Source: Selaginella moellendorffii (taxonomy: Eukaryota > Streptophyta > Lycopodiopsida > Selaginellales > Selaginellaceae). Taken from it: DNA of 26,500 nucleotides. Position numbers and translations under genes: made by a program. Below the pieces are notes generated by a model. That model was not told where the DNA came from, made no database searches, and saw only the letters and a list, made by a program, of their open reading frames with translations. Positions 1-9,857 of this stretch are shown in pieces. Numbering within the stretch: position 1 is the first letter of the stretch; the number at the start of each line of letters is the position of its first letter. The stretch covers positions 1 to 26,500 of the forward strand of contig NW_003314286.1 in the NCBI RefSeq assembly GCF_000143415.4, written 5' to 3'.

Positions 1-2
1 CA

Positions 3-3000
3 TTCCTCGGGGAGAAAGCCCTTCTCGCTACAACACGTCGTGATAAGGGTAATCAGATAGAAAAATCCATTCTTCTCGACAGTGGTGTGGGAGAGAATGG
101 GATTCAATGGGATCTTGATAGATGTACAGGTCAAGAGATTCTAGTTACAGGATCTCCGAAGCGAGGAGAGGAGAGCGCATCAGTTTCACAGCCAACTGTG
201 CAAAGAGTGAAGGATGAAGTTATTATTCTCTCCAGTGACGAAAATGAAGAAGATGAGCTTCCTGACATAGCTTCCCAGACAAGTAGGTGTGTTCCTTCTG
301 GACCAGTTTTTGAAGTGGTGGATAAGGCATTTCGGCAATCTCGATCATTACGGTTGGAATTGAAGGAGTTCCAGTACATGAGAGGTGAGGAGCTTCCTTC
401 TTTCTTCCTATAATGGGAATATATTCTTCGAGTTTCCACCAGCAAGTTCGTCAAGTAGGAAAAGGGGTATGGAAACACGTCTTGATCCACATAATTGGTG
501 CAGAGTAAAGACGACCCACTTCTCTCATTTCGATGGATCTGTGTCCATAGTCCATTGCGGTGGACAGCTTCAGTGTGTCGCTGAGAAATGCATTTCTGAT
601 CATGGCAAGAATATGTGTTTCTTTGAAGGCTCAGCAATCAATCCCCCTAGGCGTGATGAAGTTGCTACAGGATTTAGATGTCGCAAATGCGGGGCAACAC
701 CTGTGTGTCAAGCATGTTGCGATGCGAAAATGTATTATTTTCTTCCACGGGATGGATGTTTAGGCAGAGCAGCAGTGCATATTGGATACCACCAACACGC
801 AATTGAGGAAGGAATTCGCCGTGATTCTTTTCGCAATTTGAAGACTGCTGTTACTACAGAGGCTAGGAAGAAAAGTGCAGCAACTCCAAAGTGTGTTCAA
901 CAGTCTATATTAAAGGACTATGTGGTGGACATGTTGTTACAATCTGATAGCCAAAAAGAGTTCACGGAGAATAGCTTGAAGGACCTACTTCGAAATATAG
1001 AACCTATGACAAATTTAAACAGGTATAAAATTAACACTTAACTCTACTTTATCACTAATAACACTCTTTTTTTTTGTAGAATAAAGAACTGGATGCGAGA
1101 AGGGCGAGATGGAAAGCTTCAATCTGGATTGGATGGGATTTTGGAGCTAAAGAGAAAATGTCCCTATGAGTTTATTCATGGGAGCTTATTCGTTGGCCAA
1201 GTGACTTCGAACAATCAACGCCCTTTCATCTTTAAGATGTCTACCCTTGGTCCTGCTTCTAGTGTGGACCTTGTACAACGAATGGATATGGATGGAGATG
1301 GGGATTTAGTTAATTCCTGGATCCATTTTGACCATATGGAACGAGTTTCAGGCTGGTCAACAATGGGAGCTCATGTTTATGATCACAAGTAAGTGGCTTT
1401 TCATTTTTTAAGGATCTATACCAATTTACATTATAACCATTCCTTTTATAGGTTGCAGTGCAATTTGACTATAGCTATAGCCGAATTCAAAGTTCAAGAT
1501 TTTCAAGCACAAAGCATCTTTTGGACATGTATGTCCGAGGTTGTTGAACAGCGAACCGGGAAGAAACCCAACTTCCGTGGTTTCATGGCAGATGCAGCTG
1601 GTGCTAACTGGTTGGCTGTACGACAAGTATTTGGAGGTGATAAAAGTCAGCCATTACAAGGTAGAGAGAAGAGTTGTGAGTTTCATTGGGCAAAGAGCGT
1701 CAATGAACATTGCCGATGCATCAAGTCTACCTTCCATCACGAGTTCAAGCAGCTTTGTCGGAAATGGATGGATGCACCAACTAAAGAGGAGCACGAGGCA
1801 AAGGCAAATGAAATGCGCATATGGTGGCGTGAAGGAGACAAAGTGCCAATTGAAAACCTTCCACAAATGGAATGCTGGCTTGCATGGTGGGAAGTTCGAA
1901 TGTTTCAGTGGGGTCATTATACTCTCCATGTAAGCTTTCTCTCATTTTCTTTCTTGTCACATTCAAATGTTGCATTTTTTGTAGGATCAACCACTTGATG
2001 ATATTGCACTTACACCAACAATTAATCTCTCTGAGAGCGTTGGAGAGCTTCCGAAGCAGGGAAAGGAAAAGTGTCCCTCTATGAAGCTACACTCTCCGAC
2101 CTCACTAGATCTCTTGAGCAATCATCAAAAGCTTTGGCTGCACAGGAAGCAAGGTTTGCTGGTACAGGTCCGAACTTAGACAGGCTTCAAGAGCGGGTTG
2201 GTAGAAGGACAACACCAGCAGCAGGGTCAATGTCCAAGATGGTGGAGGAAGTTGTTGCTGGAACTCCTATGAAATCAAGTTATGAGCCACTTGGGGACAT
2301 GAGAACAGCCCGTATGAAGCGTCGACAGACATTTGATGGGTCAAACATCACTCCTTCTAGCTCTCACCGTCCAGAGTTTGACTACCATTCTGTTCCACGA
2401 CACCGGAAAAGAACTAAGGAACATGGAGTGGAGGAGGTGCCAGTTGTTACACAAGTAAGTCCAGTGCCAGAGGTTGAAAAGGTTATTTCTCGCGAGCCAG
2501 TTTCTCGTATCAACTGGGCAATTCGAAGAGTCAGTGCCAAGAGCAATGCACGTTGCTCTGGAATGATTGGGAGTCGAGGTCAGTGTCTCGCTTTTGTGCG
2601 CTCAGGTTCAAGTTCTTCAGCAGTGCCATGTTTCTGGGGCTGTCGAGATCTAGGAGTGAAGGGCCGCCAGTCAAGCTGGATCTACTGTTGTGGGACTGAT
2701 GTTACTCATACAAGCCGGATCCACAGCTCAATTATTTTGAAGCCAGATTCTGTGCCATAGGAGTGGCCAGTTGAGCGAAGCTGCAATCTTTTGAAAGAAG
2801 AGATTGAAAGTCTGGAGAGAGCAGGTTTCAAGCTAAAGACTTCCTCAAATGTTGCTGTTAGTACTGCTATGCCACCAATATCAACACTAGACCGGCATAC
2901 ACGACCAGCTAGGAATGGGAAGGCTATACAATACAGGTCTTCCATTTCGAAAGGTGCACAAGAGAAGATCAAGCTGGCAAAAGAGCTAAAGTGCACAATC

Positions 3001-3267
3001 ACAAAGACAAACTACATCAGTGCTATGGCTAAGGAGTTTATTATTGTGACTGAGTCATCAAAGGGTACGAGCTACACTGTTAAAATCTGCGAAAATCCAT
3101 CCTGTACCTGTCCAGATTTTACACAGCGGGAGAACAGGGGAAAGGTATATTTAGCCTGCAAGCACATCTATTACATTTTTATGCAGGAACTAAACCAAGA
3201 TCCTAAGATCGACCATCACATCCACCAGGCAAGCCTTACAGTTGCGGAGCTTGAGAAGTGTTTTTAG
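3..3267 (+). CDS. MULE-like transposase with SWIM zinc finger (split gene, 5' partial, one frameshift)
   Basis: The reading frame is open from the left edge, so the start lies outside the window. Exons that keep frame are 3-384, 443-1022, 1080-1388, 1452-1929 and 1985-2454, then 2761-3267, giving about 900 residues. A Cys/His-rich segment (about 550-800) ends in an HxGxHxH motif. The centre matches the MULE transposase core: an Asp in FMADAAGANW (codon 1591) is followed by CxxH in CEFHW (1675-1686). A SWIM finger, C-x-C (3103-3111), 15 residues, C-x-H (3157-3165), sits near the C-terminus, as in Mutator transposases. Such proteins bind terminal inverted repeats and cut and paste the element; domesticated relatives exist. 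The frame slips by one base near 2060-2070. No inverted repeats are visible, so an autonomous element and a domesticated gene cannot be told apart. MULE assignment rests on motif spacing, not a search. Confidence 0.7.
385..442 (+). other. Candidate intron 1 (58 nt) of the MULE-like gene
   Basis: GTGAGG donor and CCACCAG acceptor. Removing it joins the upstream frame to the downstream frame exactly (split codon g|ca). Without it the upstream frame stops at 411-413. Confidence 0.6.
1023..1079 (+). other. Intron 2 (57 nt) of the MULE-like gene
   Basis: GTATAA donor, a T-rich tract and TTTTGTAG acceptor. Removal keeps the frame (split codon ag|a) and bypasses the stop at 1039-1041. Confidence 0.8.
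1389..1451 (+). other. Intron 3 (63 nt) of the MULE-like gene
   Basis: Canonical GTAAGT donor and TTTTATAG acceptor. Removal keeps the frame (split codon aa|g) and bypasses the TAA at 1390-1392. Confidence 0.85.
1930..1984 (+). other. Intron 4 (55 nt) of the MULE-like gene
   Basis: GTAAGC donor, pyrimidine-rich body and TTTTTGTAG acceptor, phase 0. The downstream exon is open for about 28 codons before the frameshift near 2065. Confidence 0.75.
2455..2760 (+). other. Candidate intron 5 (306 nt, phase 0) or retained coding segment
   Basis: GTAAGT donor at 2455 and CATAG acceptor ending at 2760. The length is a multiple of three and both flanks are phase 0. The only in-frame stop is the TAG that forms the acceptor, so splicing would remove it. 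It is much longer than the other introns, and some of the segment looks weakly protein-like, so decayed exon sequence is the alternative. Confidence 0.45.
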
Positions 3268-3366
3268 ATTGCTTTTAGTGTTCGGATCTATATTTATATT
3301 TGTATTTTATTAGTCGAATTTACTTGGAAATATAGATTAAATCAAAATTTGAAGAATGGAAAGATG

Positions 3367-3385
3367 TTGGTTCGGGACGAACCAA
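3367..3385. repeat. Perfect 8-bp hairpin
   Basis: TTGGTTCG, a 3-nt loop GGA, then CGAACCAA. It could be a terminator-like structure or the footprint of a small inverted-repeat element; no function is shown. Confidence 0.5.
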
Positions 3386-3410
3386 TGTTTTTCTTGTGTT
3401 TGAGAAGCCG

Positions 3411-3452
3411 TGAGCTCAGCTCATGAGCTCAGCTCGTGAGCTCATGAGCTCA
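3411..3452. repeat. GAGCTC palindrome cluster
   Basis: Forty-two bases made of overlapping copies of TGAGCTCA or AGCTCATGAGCT. The tract is nearly self-complementary throughout and sits just before the gag breakpoint at 3469. Confidence 0.7.
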
Positions 3453-3468
3453 AAACCTACCCGGGCTC

Positions 3469-4494
3469 GTCCAAGATGAGCAACAGAGGATCACGGCATT
3501 CACAGCTGGTCTACATGGGAACTTGCAAAGGAAACTTCTCAAGAAGACATTCAGCTCTTACTGCGAGGCATTTTCATTTGCCACAAAGCTGGAAAAAGAG
3601 CTTCTGGTTGACCTGGGGATTGCTAGAGTTGATTTTGACCAAGCCATCATCTTGTCAGAGTCACCTTGTGCAGCTGTTCGCCCGTCCACACCAAAGCCTG
3701 TCGCTATTGAGCATACACCTCCGGCTATTGAGAACTTTGCAAACCAGATGCAGCAGCTGAAGAAGATCATTCTTTAGCAACAATCACACCATAATAAACT
3801 GCTCCAGAAGCTGGTGGAGTCCAGGAAAGAGGCTGCTACAGCTCGAGAACGCAGATTTAAGTCCCGTTGGTGCACTCATTGCGAGACGAACACACACAAC
3901 ACACAGCATTGCTTCAAGCTTCACCCAGAGCTTTGGCCTCCATCTTTTTAACATGTCCAACAACATCCCTTTGCTGATAACTCCACACCACCTCGGGGTC
4001 CAGAGACATATCAAGAGCAGTTGGAGCGACAAGCAATTGAGGCAGCCCCTTTGTCAAGCAAAGGCAAGGCACTAGCCTCATTGGTCAACACGATTTTGGT
4101 AGCCGAGGAACTCTATAGGCAACAGCAGCAAAACGCAACCACTCGAGCCCAAGCGAAGAAGAAGGTAGCCGCTCAGCCTACCACTGATCCCCCGGTGTCA
4201 ATTGAGAGCGAATCTCTGTTGGCATCAGACCCGGTGACACAGAGGGTGGCTTGTAAGCTCCCCTTCAAGTCACTACTCTCTTCTCCTCCTAAGATCTCAC
4301 CAACAGCTACTCCTGTTCTGGAGCCGGTTCTTCAACAGCTGGTTGACACTCCCGTCACCTTTTCGCTCCGAGATATGTTGTGTCTTATCCCGGGATTTGA
4401 CCAGCGTTTAGAGGAGTTTGCACAGTCAGGAACACCAGAGAGCACTCTCAAGAGGACTCCTCAAGAGGTGCACATTGTTGACATGACAAGACAT
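3469..4494 (+). pseudogene. Gag fragment of Ty3/Gypsy family A, copy 1
   Basis: The translated frame begins mid-gag and matches the minus-strand copy at 15490-14480. It carries a CX2CX4HX4C zinc knuckle (CTHC..H..C, about 3871-3912), the nucleic-acid-binding motif of the nucleocapsid, followed by a Gln-rich stretch. The frame is unbroken except for TAG at 3775-3777 and TAA at 3949-3951. The other copy has CAG and CAA there, so both are C-to-T changes. Homology stops near 4494, where the other copy goes on into protease; here the sequence switches to unrelated DNA. The gag N-terminus is missing. It is a dead fragment left by deletion on both sides. Confidence 0.85.
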
Positions 4495-4894
4495 GACAGT
4501 TCCATCACCAATCACTCCCAGCATCCTTCATTCTTTCACCATCATTCACATCTCCATTTGAGGTCACATTTACACCATACCACGGACACACATACATGCA
4601 TCAGTAGCAAATGACACCACCTCATTTGGACATGCCGTTTCCGAGATGTCCTTACGACCATTTGCCGATGACACACTAGCTTTTCTAGAGCGACTTTCTT
4701 CCAACCAGGTGAACCTGTTCACTCATGGCACTTAGGTGGATCTTTAGGTGAGGCCATAGAAGCCGAAGCTACTTTCTTCTGCTCCAGCAATCAGTAGACA
4801 CATGCCACCTCCCCTTACCGGCAACCTAGTGACTTTGACATCTTTTTTAGCTGCTGACTTCTTCAGTCCAACACATCAGACTGGCCACCTTCTA

Positions 4895-5143
4895 AGAGTG
4901 CCACCCCATCTCAGCGCTCATCATATCACTCCACCATGTCAGTGTTGGAGCAGGCGCAGGAGTAGGAGCGAGAGCAGGTGGTTACCGGTTACAAGTTACA
5001 GGTCCCCGGTTACTGGTTACTAGTTACCGGTTACCGGTTACCGGCTACTCCGAGTGGTCAGCACTTACTCTACAGGCCAACGGTTATCAATGGCTGCCTT
5101 TTCAAAGTGCCACCACCATCTCGGCGCTCCACCTTATCACTCC
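4895..5143. repeat. Diverged 40-bp direct duplication flanking the 7-bp array
   Basis: 4895-4935 and 5104-5143 share the pattern AGTGCCACC..CATCTC.GCGCT..ATCACTCCA at roughly 75-80 percent identity by eye, about 209 bp apart, with the 7-bp array between them. Confidence 0.6.
4980..5049. repeat. 7-bp tandem array, GGTTACC type, 10 units
   Basis: Ten consecutive 7-mers, consensus GGTTACY, with variants AGTTACA and GGTCCCC. The unit is an odd-length palindrome (GGT-T-ACC), so the array can fold on either strand. An inverted homologue of 12 units lies at 16244-16327. Both are flanked by the same GGAGTAGGAGCGAGA-type sequence on one side and GGCTACTCC on the other. Confidence 0.9.
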
Positions 5144-5289
5144 ATCTTTCATCATTTCCACACTTACCACCCTTGGGCAATGCATCCCCTCTTCTACCTT
5201 TCTTTCTTTCTTGATTTCAACCAATCCTTGGAGCATATTGGAAGTCATCAAGAGGTTGCATTTGCATATTACACTTTCCTGAGCCGAAA

Positions 5290-8056
5290 TCCAGGCATCG
5301 ACTACCGAGGTTTGAACAAGGTGACTGTTCGGAACCGTTATCCGTTGCCCCTGATCTCGGACCTGTTGGAACATCTCGGCGGTGCCCGCTTCTTCACCAA
5401 GATCGACCTCCGTGGAGCATACAACCTGATCCGGATCCGGCCTGGTGATGAATGGAAGATTGCGTTCCGAACCCGCTATGGCCACTTTGAGTACACTGTC
5501 ATGCCATTTGGCTTGACAAATGCTCCAGCAATTTTCCAACACATGGTGAACGACGTCTTTCGGGAGTTTCTTGATCAGATGGTGATCGTCTACCTCGATG
5601 ACATCCTCATCTACTCAAAAACTCAGGAGGAGCATGACGAACATGTACGCAAGGTGCTAGCGAAGTTGCGAGAACACGGCCTATACGCGAAGCTTGAGAA
5701 ATGTTCCTTTGATCAGCAGTCTGTGGAGTTCCTTGGGTACATTGTCACTCTTGAGGGTATCACGATGGATCCTGCCAATGTCAAGACTATTCTCGAATGG
5801 GAGCCTCCACAATCAATGTCAGATGTTCAGGTTTTCCTTGGCTTCGCCAACTTCTACCGCAAATTCATTGATCACTACTCTGACATTGTCCTTCCTCTCA
5901 TGCATCTCACTCACAAGGATGTTCCCTTCTCTTGGTCTACTGCTGCCCAGCACGCCTTCGACACACTCAAGGCAGCCTTCAGTTCTGCTCCCGTGTTGAT
6001 CCATGCTGATTCCTCACAACCTTTCTTCATCGAGGCTGACGCCTCCGACTTTGCCATCGGTGCTGTGCTGTCTCAACTCAGAGCGGATCAAGAACTTCAT
6101 CCGGTCGCTTTCCATTCTCGGAAATTCCAGCCTGCGGAGATCAATTACGAAATCCACGACAAAGAGCTCCTTGCCATCGTGGATTCCTTTGGAGAGTGGC
6201 GCCATTTCTTGGAGGGGGCGAGCCATCAAACAACAGTCTGGACGGATCACAAAAATCTCGAGTACTTTGCCACTTCCCGAGTTTTGAGCCGTCGTCAAGC
6301 AAGGTGGGCACAATTCCTGAGTCGGTTTGACTTTGTTATCAAGTACAGACCTGGAAAGCTTCACTCCTTCCTGATGCTCTTTCAAGGCGCTCCTATATCA
6401 GTCTCAGGCCTGGTAATCCTGCCTTCGATCAACAGGATCAAGTTATCCTCGGTCCTGATCGGCTTCAAGTTATGGCAATTTCCCTGGCCCCTCAGGACTC
6501 CTCTTTGATGGATGCAATCAGAAACGATCTCCAATCTGATGACCTCGCCAGCGATATTTTCACCCATCTTCAGGCTGGACACCCAGTGACTCCCGACTGG
6601 CGGCGATTTGACGAGTTCGAGTTCTTAGATGGCTTATTGTACCGTGGGGAGCAGCTTTACGTTCCTGAAGGTGATGCTCGAAGGTTGGTCCTGATGGCGT
6701 GCCACGATAGCCCGACTGCTGGTCATTTCGGCATTGTGAAAACCTATGAGCTAGTTGCACGGGACTTTTGGTGGCCTCACATGGATGACTACATCAAAGC
6801 TTTTGTTACCTCCTGTGACACTTGTGCTCAGAATAAGGTACCTCGCCACCTTCCTTCAGGTTTGCTTCGTTCTCCCCCGGTCCCTTCAGGTCCTTGGGAA
6901 TCCATGTCCATGGATTTCTTGAGTGATCTTCTGAGTTCTGGAGGCTTCAACAGTATTTTAGTCATGGTGGATCGCTTCACAAAGATGGCGCACTTCTTGC
7001 CGTGTACCAAGGAATTTTCGGGCGAGGACATGGCAAAACTGGTATTCAGGGAAATTTTTCTGACTTCATGGGATTCCTACAGATGTGGTTTCGGATCGGG
7101 GGCCTCAGTTCATCTCTCATTTCTGGCAACGGTTGTTGCAGCTGCTTGGAGTGAAGGCCAACCTCTCTTCGGCATATCATCCTCAAACTGATGGACAGTC
7201 CGAGCGAACGATTCAGACGTTGGAACAATTCTTGAGGTGCTTCATCAACTATCATCAGGATAACTGGTTCGATATCCTTCCCCTTGCTGAGTTCTCCTAT
7301 AACAACTCTGTTCACTCCTCTCTTCGAGTTTCCCCCTTCTTTGCGAACTCTGGCCGAAATCCCCGATTCAATCTCGCACTTCCTTCTCCATCTAAATCCT
7401 CTCGTTCAAATCCCCGCTCTGAGGCATTTATCTCCAACCTTCAGGAAATCCACAACTCCATCTCCTTCCACCTCCATCGTGCTCAGGAATCTCACAAAAC
7501 ATTTGCCAATGTCCATCGTCAGGATTGTCCCCCTTACAATATCGGGGATAAAGTCTGGCTCCTCAGGCGAAATATCTCCACCACCAGGCCCTGTCCAAAA
7601 CTCGATTTCAAACGCCTCGGTCCTTTTCCTATCACTGCCATCATTAATCCTGTCACTTATCGCCTTGCACTTCCCTCCTCATATCAAATTCACCCCGTTT
7701 TTCGCTCCTCTCTCCTTGAGCCTTATATTCCCAGTCCTATTCCAAATCAGGTCATTCCTCCGCCTCCACCAGTGCAGCTCGAGGATGGGTCTGAGTACGA
7801 GGTTCAGGACATCCTTGATTCCAAGATTTCACGGTCTAAACTCTACTATCTGGTGGACTGGAAGGGTTACGGACCTGAGGAACGCACTTGGGAACCTACA
7901 GACAACCTGATTCATTCTCCTGACCTTGTTCAGGACTTCCACCACCGCTATCCTTCTCGTCCCAGTCCTCATTCTTTTCCTCCATCTCCCATCCCTCGCC
8001 GCTCATCTCATCCTCCTCTTCGTTCTCATTCACATCCTCGTTCCACTCGTTCTTGA
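5290..8056 (+). pseudogene. Tf1/sushi-like chromovirus pol (family B, copy 1)
   Basis: Homology starts at the RT motif DYRGLNK, so gag, protease and the RT N-terminus are missing. Order: RT with YLDDIL (5591-5608), RNase H with ADASD, KELLA and TDHKN, integrase zinc domain (H..H..CDTC, about 6693-6830), integrase core with [14 protein letters not shown] and the catalytic Glu in TLEQFLR, the GPF module near 7620, and a C-terminal chromodomain (about 7793-7950) with the aromatic residues that read methylated histone H3. Two frameshifts break it: one base lost near 6368 (before PDALSRR) and one extra T in the T-run at 7055-7059. The minus-strand copy is unshifted at the second site. The RT and chromodomain resemble the Tf1/sushi clade more than typical seed-plant chromoviruses; this is a motif judgement, not a phylogeny. 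Confidence 0.9.
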
Positions 8057-8064
8057 GGAGGGGG
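8055..8064 (+). other. Polypurine tract of family B copy 1
   Basis: GAGGAGGGGG overlaps the pol stop codon (8054-8056) and lies 3 nt before the LTR start TGTCAGG. This is the usual place for the plus-strand DNA primer. Confidence 0.75.
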
Positions 8065-8067
8065 TGC

Positions 8068-8165
8068 TGTCAGGAATCCCCCAATTCTTGCAGTCAGGAA
8101 TGTGGTCTGCAGGTTAGGAATCCGGCGAGAGTCAGGAATGTGGCAAGAATTGGGGGATTCCTGAC
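8068..8165. repeat. Shared 98-bp LTR remnant at the centre of the tail-to-tail pair
   Basis: It begins TGTCAGGAAT right after the polypurine tract, as an LTR should. Its outer 23 nt (8069-8091) reappear as a perfect inverted copy at 8143-8165, from which the minus-strand copy continues. TCAGGAAT-type octamers recur at 8070, 8093, 8114 (one mismatch) and 8131. No full LTR, promoter or second LTR end is present, so this is a recombination remnant and not a normal LTR pair. Confidence 0.7.
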
Positions 8166-9748
8166 TTTATCCCCGATATTGTAAGGGGGACAATCCTGAC
8201 GATGGACATTGGCAAATGTTTTGTGAGATTCCTGAGCACGATGGAGGTGGAAGGAGATGGAGTTGTGGATTTCCTGAAGGTTGGAGATAAATGCTTCAGA
8301 GCGGGGATTTGAACGAGAGGATTCAGATGGAGAAGGAAGTGCGAGATTGAATCGGGGATTTCGGCCAGAGTTCGCAAAGAAGGGGGAAACTCGAAGAGAG
8401 GAGTGAACAGAGTTGTTATAGGAGAACTCAGCAAGGGGAAGGATATCGAACCAGTTATCCTGATGATAGTTGATGAAGCACCTCAAGAATTGTTCCAGCG
8501 TCTGAATCGTTCGCTCGGACTGTCCATCAGTTTGAGGATGATATGCCGAAGAGAGGTTGGCCTTCACTCCAAGCAGCTGCAAGAACCGTTGCCAGAAATG
8601 AGAGATGAACTGAGGCCCCCGATCCGAAACCACATCTGTAGGAATCCCATGAAGTCGGAAAATTTCCCTGAATACCAGTTTTGCCATGTGCTCGCCCGAA
8701 AATTCCTTGGTACACGGCAAGAAGTGCGCAAGGAAAACCTGAACGTCCGACATTGATTGTGGAGGCTCCCACTCGAGAATAGTCTTGACTTTGGCAGGAT
8801 CCATCGTGATACCTTCAGGAGTGACAATGTACCCAAGGAACTCCACAGACTGCTGATCGAAGAAACATTTCTCAAGCTTCGCGTATAGGCCGTGTTCTCG
8901 CAGCTTCGCCAGCACCTTGCGTACATGTTCGTCGTGCTCCTCCTGAGTTCTTGAGTAGATGAGGATGTCATCGAGGTAGACGATCACCATCTGATCAAGA
9001 AACTCCCGAAGGACGTCGTTCGCCATGTGTTGGAAAACTGCGGGAGCATTTGTCAAGCCAAATGGCATGACAGTGTACTCGAAGTGGCCATAGCGGGTTC
9101 GAAATGCAGTCTTCCATTCATCACCAGGCCGGATCCGGATCAGGTTGTATGCGCCACGGAGGTCAATCTTGGTGAAAAAGCGGGCACCGCTGAGGCGTTC
9201 CAACAGGTCTGAGATCAGGGGCAGTGGATAACGGTTCCGAACAGTCACCTTATTTAAACCTCAGTAATCGATGACTAGCCGCAAACTCCCATCCTTCTTC
9301 TTGACAAAGAAGACAGGCGCGCCAGCCGGGGACTGCGAATGTTGAATGAACCCCGAGGCAAGGTTCTCATCCACGTACTCTTTGAGGGCCTTAAGCTCGG
9401 ATGGGGATAACCCATAGATAGGCCCCCACGGAGGTGACGCTCCTTCCTGTAAATCAATGGGACAGTCATAAGGCCGATGAGCAGGCAGTACACTAGCTTT
9501 TTTCTTGTCAAACACATCCCCAAAATCATGATACTTCTCAGGAAGACTGACAGGAAAAACATGCAAAGCAAAAAGGAAAATAGGTTCTTCATGAAGGAGT
9601 TCTTTCATAGTGATTGTGGAGATAGGAGGAGGTGTACGATTAAATGGAATGATGAGACGAGGATACTGTCCAGTGTAAGATGGAAGAGAGGAAAAAGAAG
9701 AGGATGAAAACTTCGTAGAGTCAGGAACAGAACCTCGACTTGAGTTTA
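8166..9748 (-). pseudogene. Family B chromovirus pol, copy 2, with two internal deletions
   Basis: Read leftward from 9748: a Ser-rich spacer, the pre-RT segment (HRPYDC, SPAGAPVFFVKKKDG), then RT fingers and palm. TGA at 9261-9263 stands where copy 1 has CGA in DYRGLNK. Relative to copy 1, about 1148 nt are lost (equivalent to 5841-6988): the rest of RT, RNase H, and the integrase zinc domain with the first catalytic Asp. The join is in frame and fuses RT to integrase in a 384-codon ORF (9248-8094). A second deletion removes the integrase C-terminus and chromodomain, joining pol at GDKV to the LTR remnant through a shared GTC. It cannot encode working enzymes. Its 5' end abuts the family A RT with no LTR between. 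Confidence 0.88.
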
Positions 9749-9762
9749 GGGAACTTTTCCTG

Positions 9763-9841
9763 ATTCGGACTCAATGTAGAGATGGACTTTTCCATTTGCC
9801 TTGCATGTAGGGACAAGATTGGCCACCCACTCTGAGCTCTC
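9763..9841 (-). pseudogene. Family A RT, part 2 (fingers)
   Basis: Reading leftward from the LINE, the translation gives SSEWVANLVPTCKANGKVHL, the conserved RT segment in which W and V precede a KKNGK-like loop. It continues the FIYPL that ends part 1 at 12431-12446, across the LINE. The next expected residues (DYR-like) are replaced after about 9765 by sequence leading into the family B copy. Confidence 0.75.
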
Positions 9842-9857
9842 CAAAGGGTAAATAAAG
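9842..9857. repeat. LINE target-site duplication, left copy
   Basis: CAAAGGGTAAATAAAG, 16 of 16 identical to 12431-12446. It is family A RT sequence (FIYPL codons on the minus strand), duplicated when the LINE inserted. Confidence 0.92.

Larger units (their letters stand above)
3268..3468. other. 3' flank of the MULE-like gene
   Basis: AT-rich sequence after the stop, with TTGTATTTTATTAG-type motifs near 3299-3312 that suit a plant 3' UTR or polyadenylation region. It also holds a short hairpin and a GAGCTC cluster. No coding potential seen. Homology to the family A gag begins abruptly at 3469. Confidence 0.5.
4495..5289. other. Non-coding region between the family A gag and family B pol fragments
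   Basis: No convincing gene. The stretch holds a diverged 40-bp duplication and the 7-bp GGTTACC array. The array and its flanks match, in inverted orientation, the region upstream of the longer family A copy (16230-16365). It may therefore be the 3' LTR of copy 1, left after its pol was deleted. Family B homology starts abruptly at about 5290, inside the RT. Confidence 0.5.
5290..9285. repeat. Long inverted repeat formed by the two family B copies
   Basis: Left arm segments 5290-5840 and 6989-7558 match right arm segments 9285-8749 and 8748-8166 in opposite orientation. Most codons are identical; about 10 residues differ over roughly 155 in the RT part. The spacer is the integrase C-terminus, the chromodomain and the 98-bp LTR remnant of copy 1. 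A transcript crossing it could form about 1.1 kb of double-stranded RNA. Confidence 0.85.

Noticed and set aside
4980-5049. 7-bp array considered as interstitial telomere
   Set aside because: The unit GGTTACY does not match TTTAGGG or other known telomere units, and the array is tied to a retroelement flank.
5102-5542. Minus-strand ORF of 146 codons across the family B RT start
   Set aside because: Shadow of the plus-strand RT; the translation has no family motif.
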